A stretch of DNA of 16,830 nucleotides, from the NCBI GenBank assembly GCA_934230965.1, contig CAKQFW010000020.1, positions 1 to 16,830 of the forward strand. Direction: 5' to 3'. Shown here in pieces: positions 15,761 to 16,830 of the stretch. The position numbers were made by a program, and so were the translations under genes. The notes under the pieces were generated by a model that did not search any database, was not told the origin of the DNA, and saw only the letters and a list, made by a program, of their open reading frames with translations. Source of the DNA: an uncultured Prevotella sp. (lineage in GTDB: Bacteria > Bacteroidota > Bacteroidia > Bacteroidales > Bacteroidaceae). The number at the start of each line of letters is the position of its first letter. Within the stretch, counting starts at the first letter, position 1.

Positions 15761-16830
15761 ATGAAATTTAATAACAAGGTCTTAACCCTTGGCTTGGTAG
15801 TCGCTTTTTTGCAGATGCCAGCCACATCGTTTGCCCAAGGCTCGGGCGCTAACCGTCAGAACCCCCTCTTGCAGAAGAGTAGCTTGCCATTTGGCGCTCC
15901 CGACTTCAGCAAGATACAGGAGACCGACTATCTGCCTGCCATTGAGGTGGCTATCAAAGAACAGCGCGACAATATTCAGAAGATTATTGACAACAAGAAG
16001 AAGCCCACTTTCCAGAACACCATCCTCGCCTACGAGGAGAGCGGCATCTTGCTCGACCGCATTATGAACGTGTTTGATGGCCTTACCAGCGCCCACAAAA
16101 CACCCACAATTGCCGAGACCGAGAAGAAGGTGATGCCCCTGCTCACCAATCTTGACAATGAGATATCATTCAACCAGAAGCTTTTTGAGCGCATAAAGTA
16201 TGTTTATGATCATGAGTATAGCAAGCTGAAAGGCGAAGACCAGCGCCTCACCGAAGTTATCTATAAGGGCTTTGTGCGTTCTGGCGCTTTGCTTTCTGCC
16301 GACAAGATGGAGCGTATGAAGCAAATCAATGCGCGCATATCAGAACTGCAACAAGCATGGGGCACCCTCTTGCCCGAGGCAACCAATAATGCTGTGGTAT
16401 GGGTGGATAGCAAAGAGCAGCTTGCAGGACTGAGCGATGCCGATATTGCACAATGCAAGAAAGATGCCGAGAGCCGTGGCAGCAAGTCGGAATACTGCAT
16501 CGTTATCATCAATACCACACAGCAGCCCATCTTGGCCAGTTTGCAGAACCGCGACCTGCGCCGCAAGGTGTTTGAGGCCAGCATACATCGTGCCGATGCC
16601 ACCAACCCTAAGTTTAACACCTTCCCCATTGTTACCGAGTTGGCCAAGTCGCGTGCCGAGAAGGGTAAGTTGATGGGATACAACAATTATGCCGAGTATT
16701 CGCTTGAGCGCACCATGGCCAAGAATCCCACCAATGTTTACAACTTCTTGCGTCAGCTCATCAATAACTATTCGCCTAAGGCCGATGCCGAGACACAAGC
16801 CATTGAGCAATATGCACAGAAACTGGAGGG
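15761..16830 (+). CDS. dcp: Secreted M3 family peptidyl-dipeptidase (3' partial)
   Basis: The gene starts at ATG 15761-15763 and is open to the right edge, giving the first 356 residues of a protein expected to be about 700. The signal peptide runs to about residue 26 (GLVVAFLQMPATSFAQ), so the enzyme is periplasmic or secreted. The mature start has NPLLQKSSLPFGAPDFSKI and YLPAIEVAIKEQ, the usual N-terminal helical segment of oligopeptidase A/Dcp enzymes. LAKSRAEKGKLMGYNNYAEY and SLERTMAKNP match the conserved region well before the metal site. Members remove C-terminal dipeptides with a zinc HExxH site, which lies beyond the window and was not seen. With dpp5 it would attack peptides from both ends. 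The start context TAATATG has no Shine-Dalgarno, normal here. Confidence 0.9.
   Translation, partial: MKFNNKVLTLGLVVAFLQMPATSFAQGSGANRQNPLLQKSSLPFGAPDFSKIQETDYLPAIEVAIKEQRDNIQKIIDNKKKPTFQNTILAYEESGILLDRIMNVFDGLTSAHKTPTIAETEKKVMPLLTNLDNEISFNQKLFERIKYVYDHEYSKLKGEDQRLTEVIYKGFVRSGALLSADKMERMKQINARISELQQAWGTLLPEATNNAVVWVDSKEQLAGLSDADIAQCKKDAESRGSKSEYCIVIINTTQQPILASLQNRDLRRKVFEASIHRADATNPKFNTFPIVTELAKSRAEKGKLMGYNNYAEYSLERTMAKNPTNVYNFLRQLINNYSPKADAETQAIEQYAQKLE

Overview
The window looks like a chromosomal segment of a Bacteroidales bacterium, most likely Prevotellaceae. Four sites carry the Bacteroidetes housekeeping promoter signature (TTG or TTTG, about 20 bases, then TAnnTTTGC), and most genes lack Shine-Dalgarno sequences. 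The proteins fit: a type IX-like C-terminal sorting domain, a DPP5-type secreted peptidase, a DUF3078 outer-membrane protein, an OprO/OprP-type porin, and a lysine exporter split into two ORFs. The genus is an inference; no rRNA or other marker is present.

Left third (1-8165): the tail of a secreted or surface protein (2-307) and a strong bidirectional terminator (375-411) are followed by four minus-strand genes. In transcription order these are pyrG (CTP synthase, GTG start), yidC (membrane insertase, GTG start), dpp5 (dipeptidyl peptidase S9) and an MFS transporter. Only pyrG has a recognisable promoter. A long hairpin separates yidC from dpp5, and a 22-bp tandem repeat separates dpp5 from the transporter. 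The dpp5/transporter pair suggests extracytoplasmic peptide cleavage followed by uptake.

Middle (8166-12971): a divergent promoter region serves pyrG and a DUF3078 gene. That gene ends in a repeat-rich zone holding a 27-bp perfect inverted repeat and an intrinsic terminator. Then come three minus-strand genes: a 61-residue membrane protein with a natural six-histidine run, a phosphate-selective-type porin, and rlmD (23S rRNA m5U methyltransferase). The rlmD start is corrected here to 12971.

Right third (12972-16830): the two-gene lysO exporter has a good promoter and a 200-base leader made of about 37-bp repeats. The 600-base gap between lysO and the convergent methyltransferase gene is a repeat island. 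It holds ARG-box-like repeats, a four-unit inverted repeat, a hairpin enclosing another ARG-like box, and five 21-bp repeats separated by 12-bp variable spacers (33-bp period). A SAM methyltransferase gene and the start of a secreted M3 peptidyl-dipeptidase (dcp) complete the window.

Most proteins are familiar housekeeping or envelope proteins. The less explained material is in the repeats, above all 14201-14801 and the lysO leader. I see no tRNA, rRNA, IS element, phage gene, cas gene or defence system.
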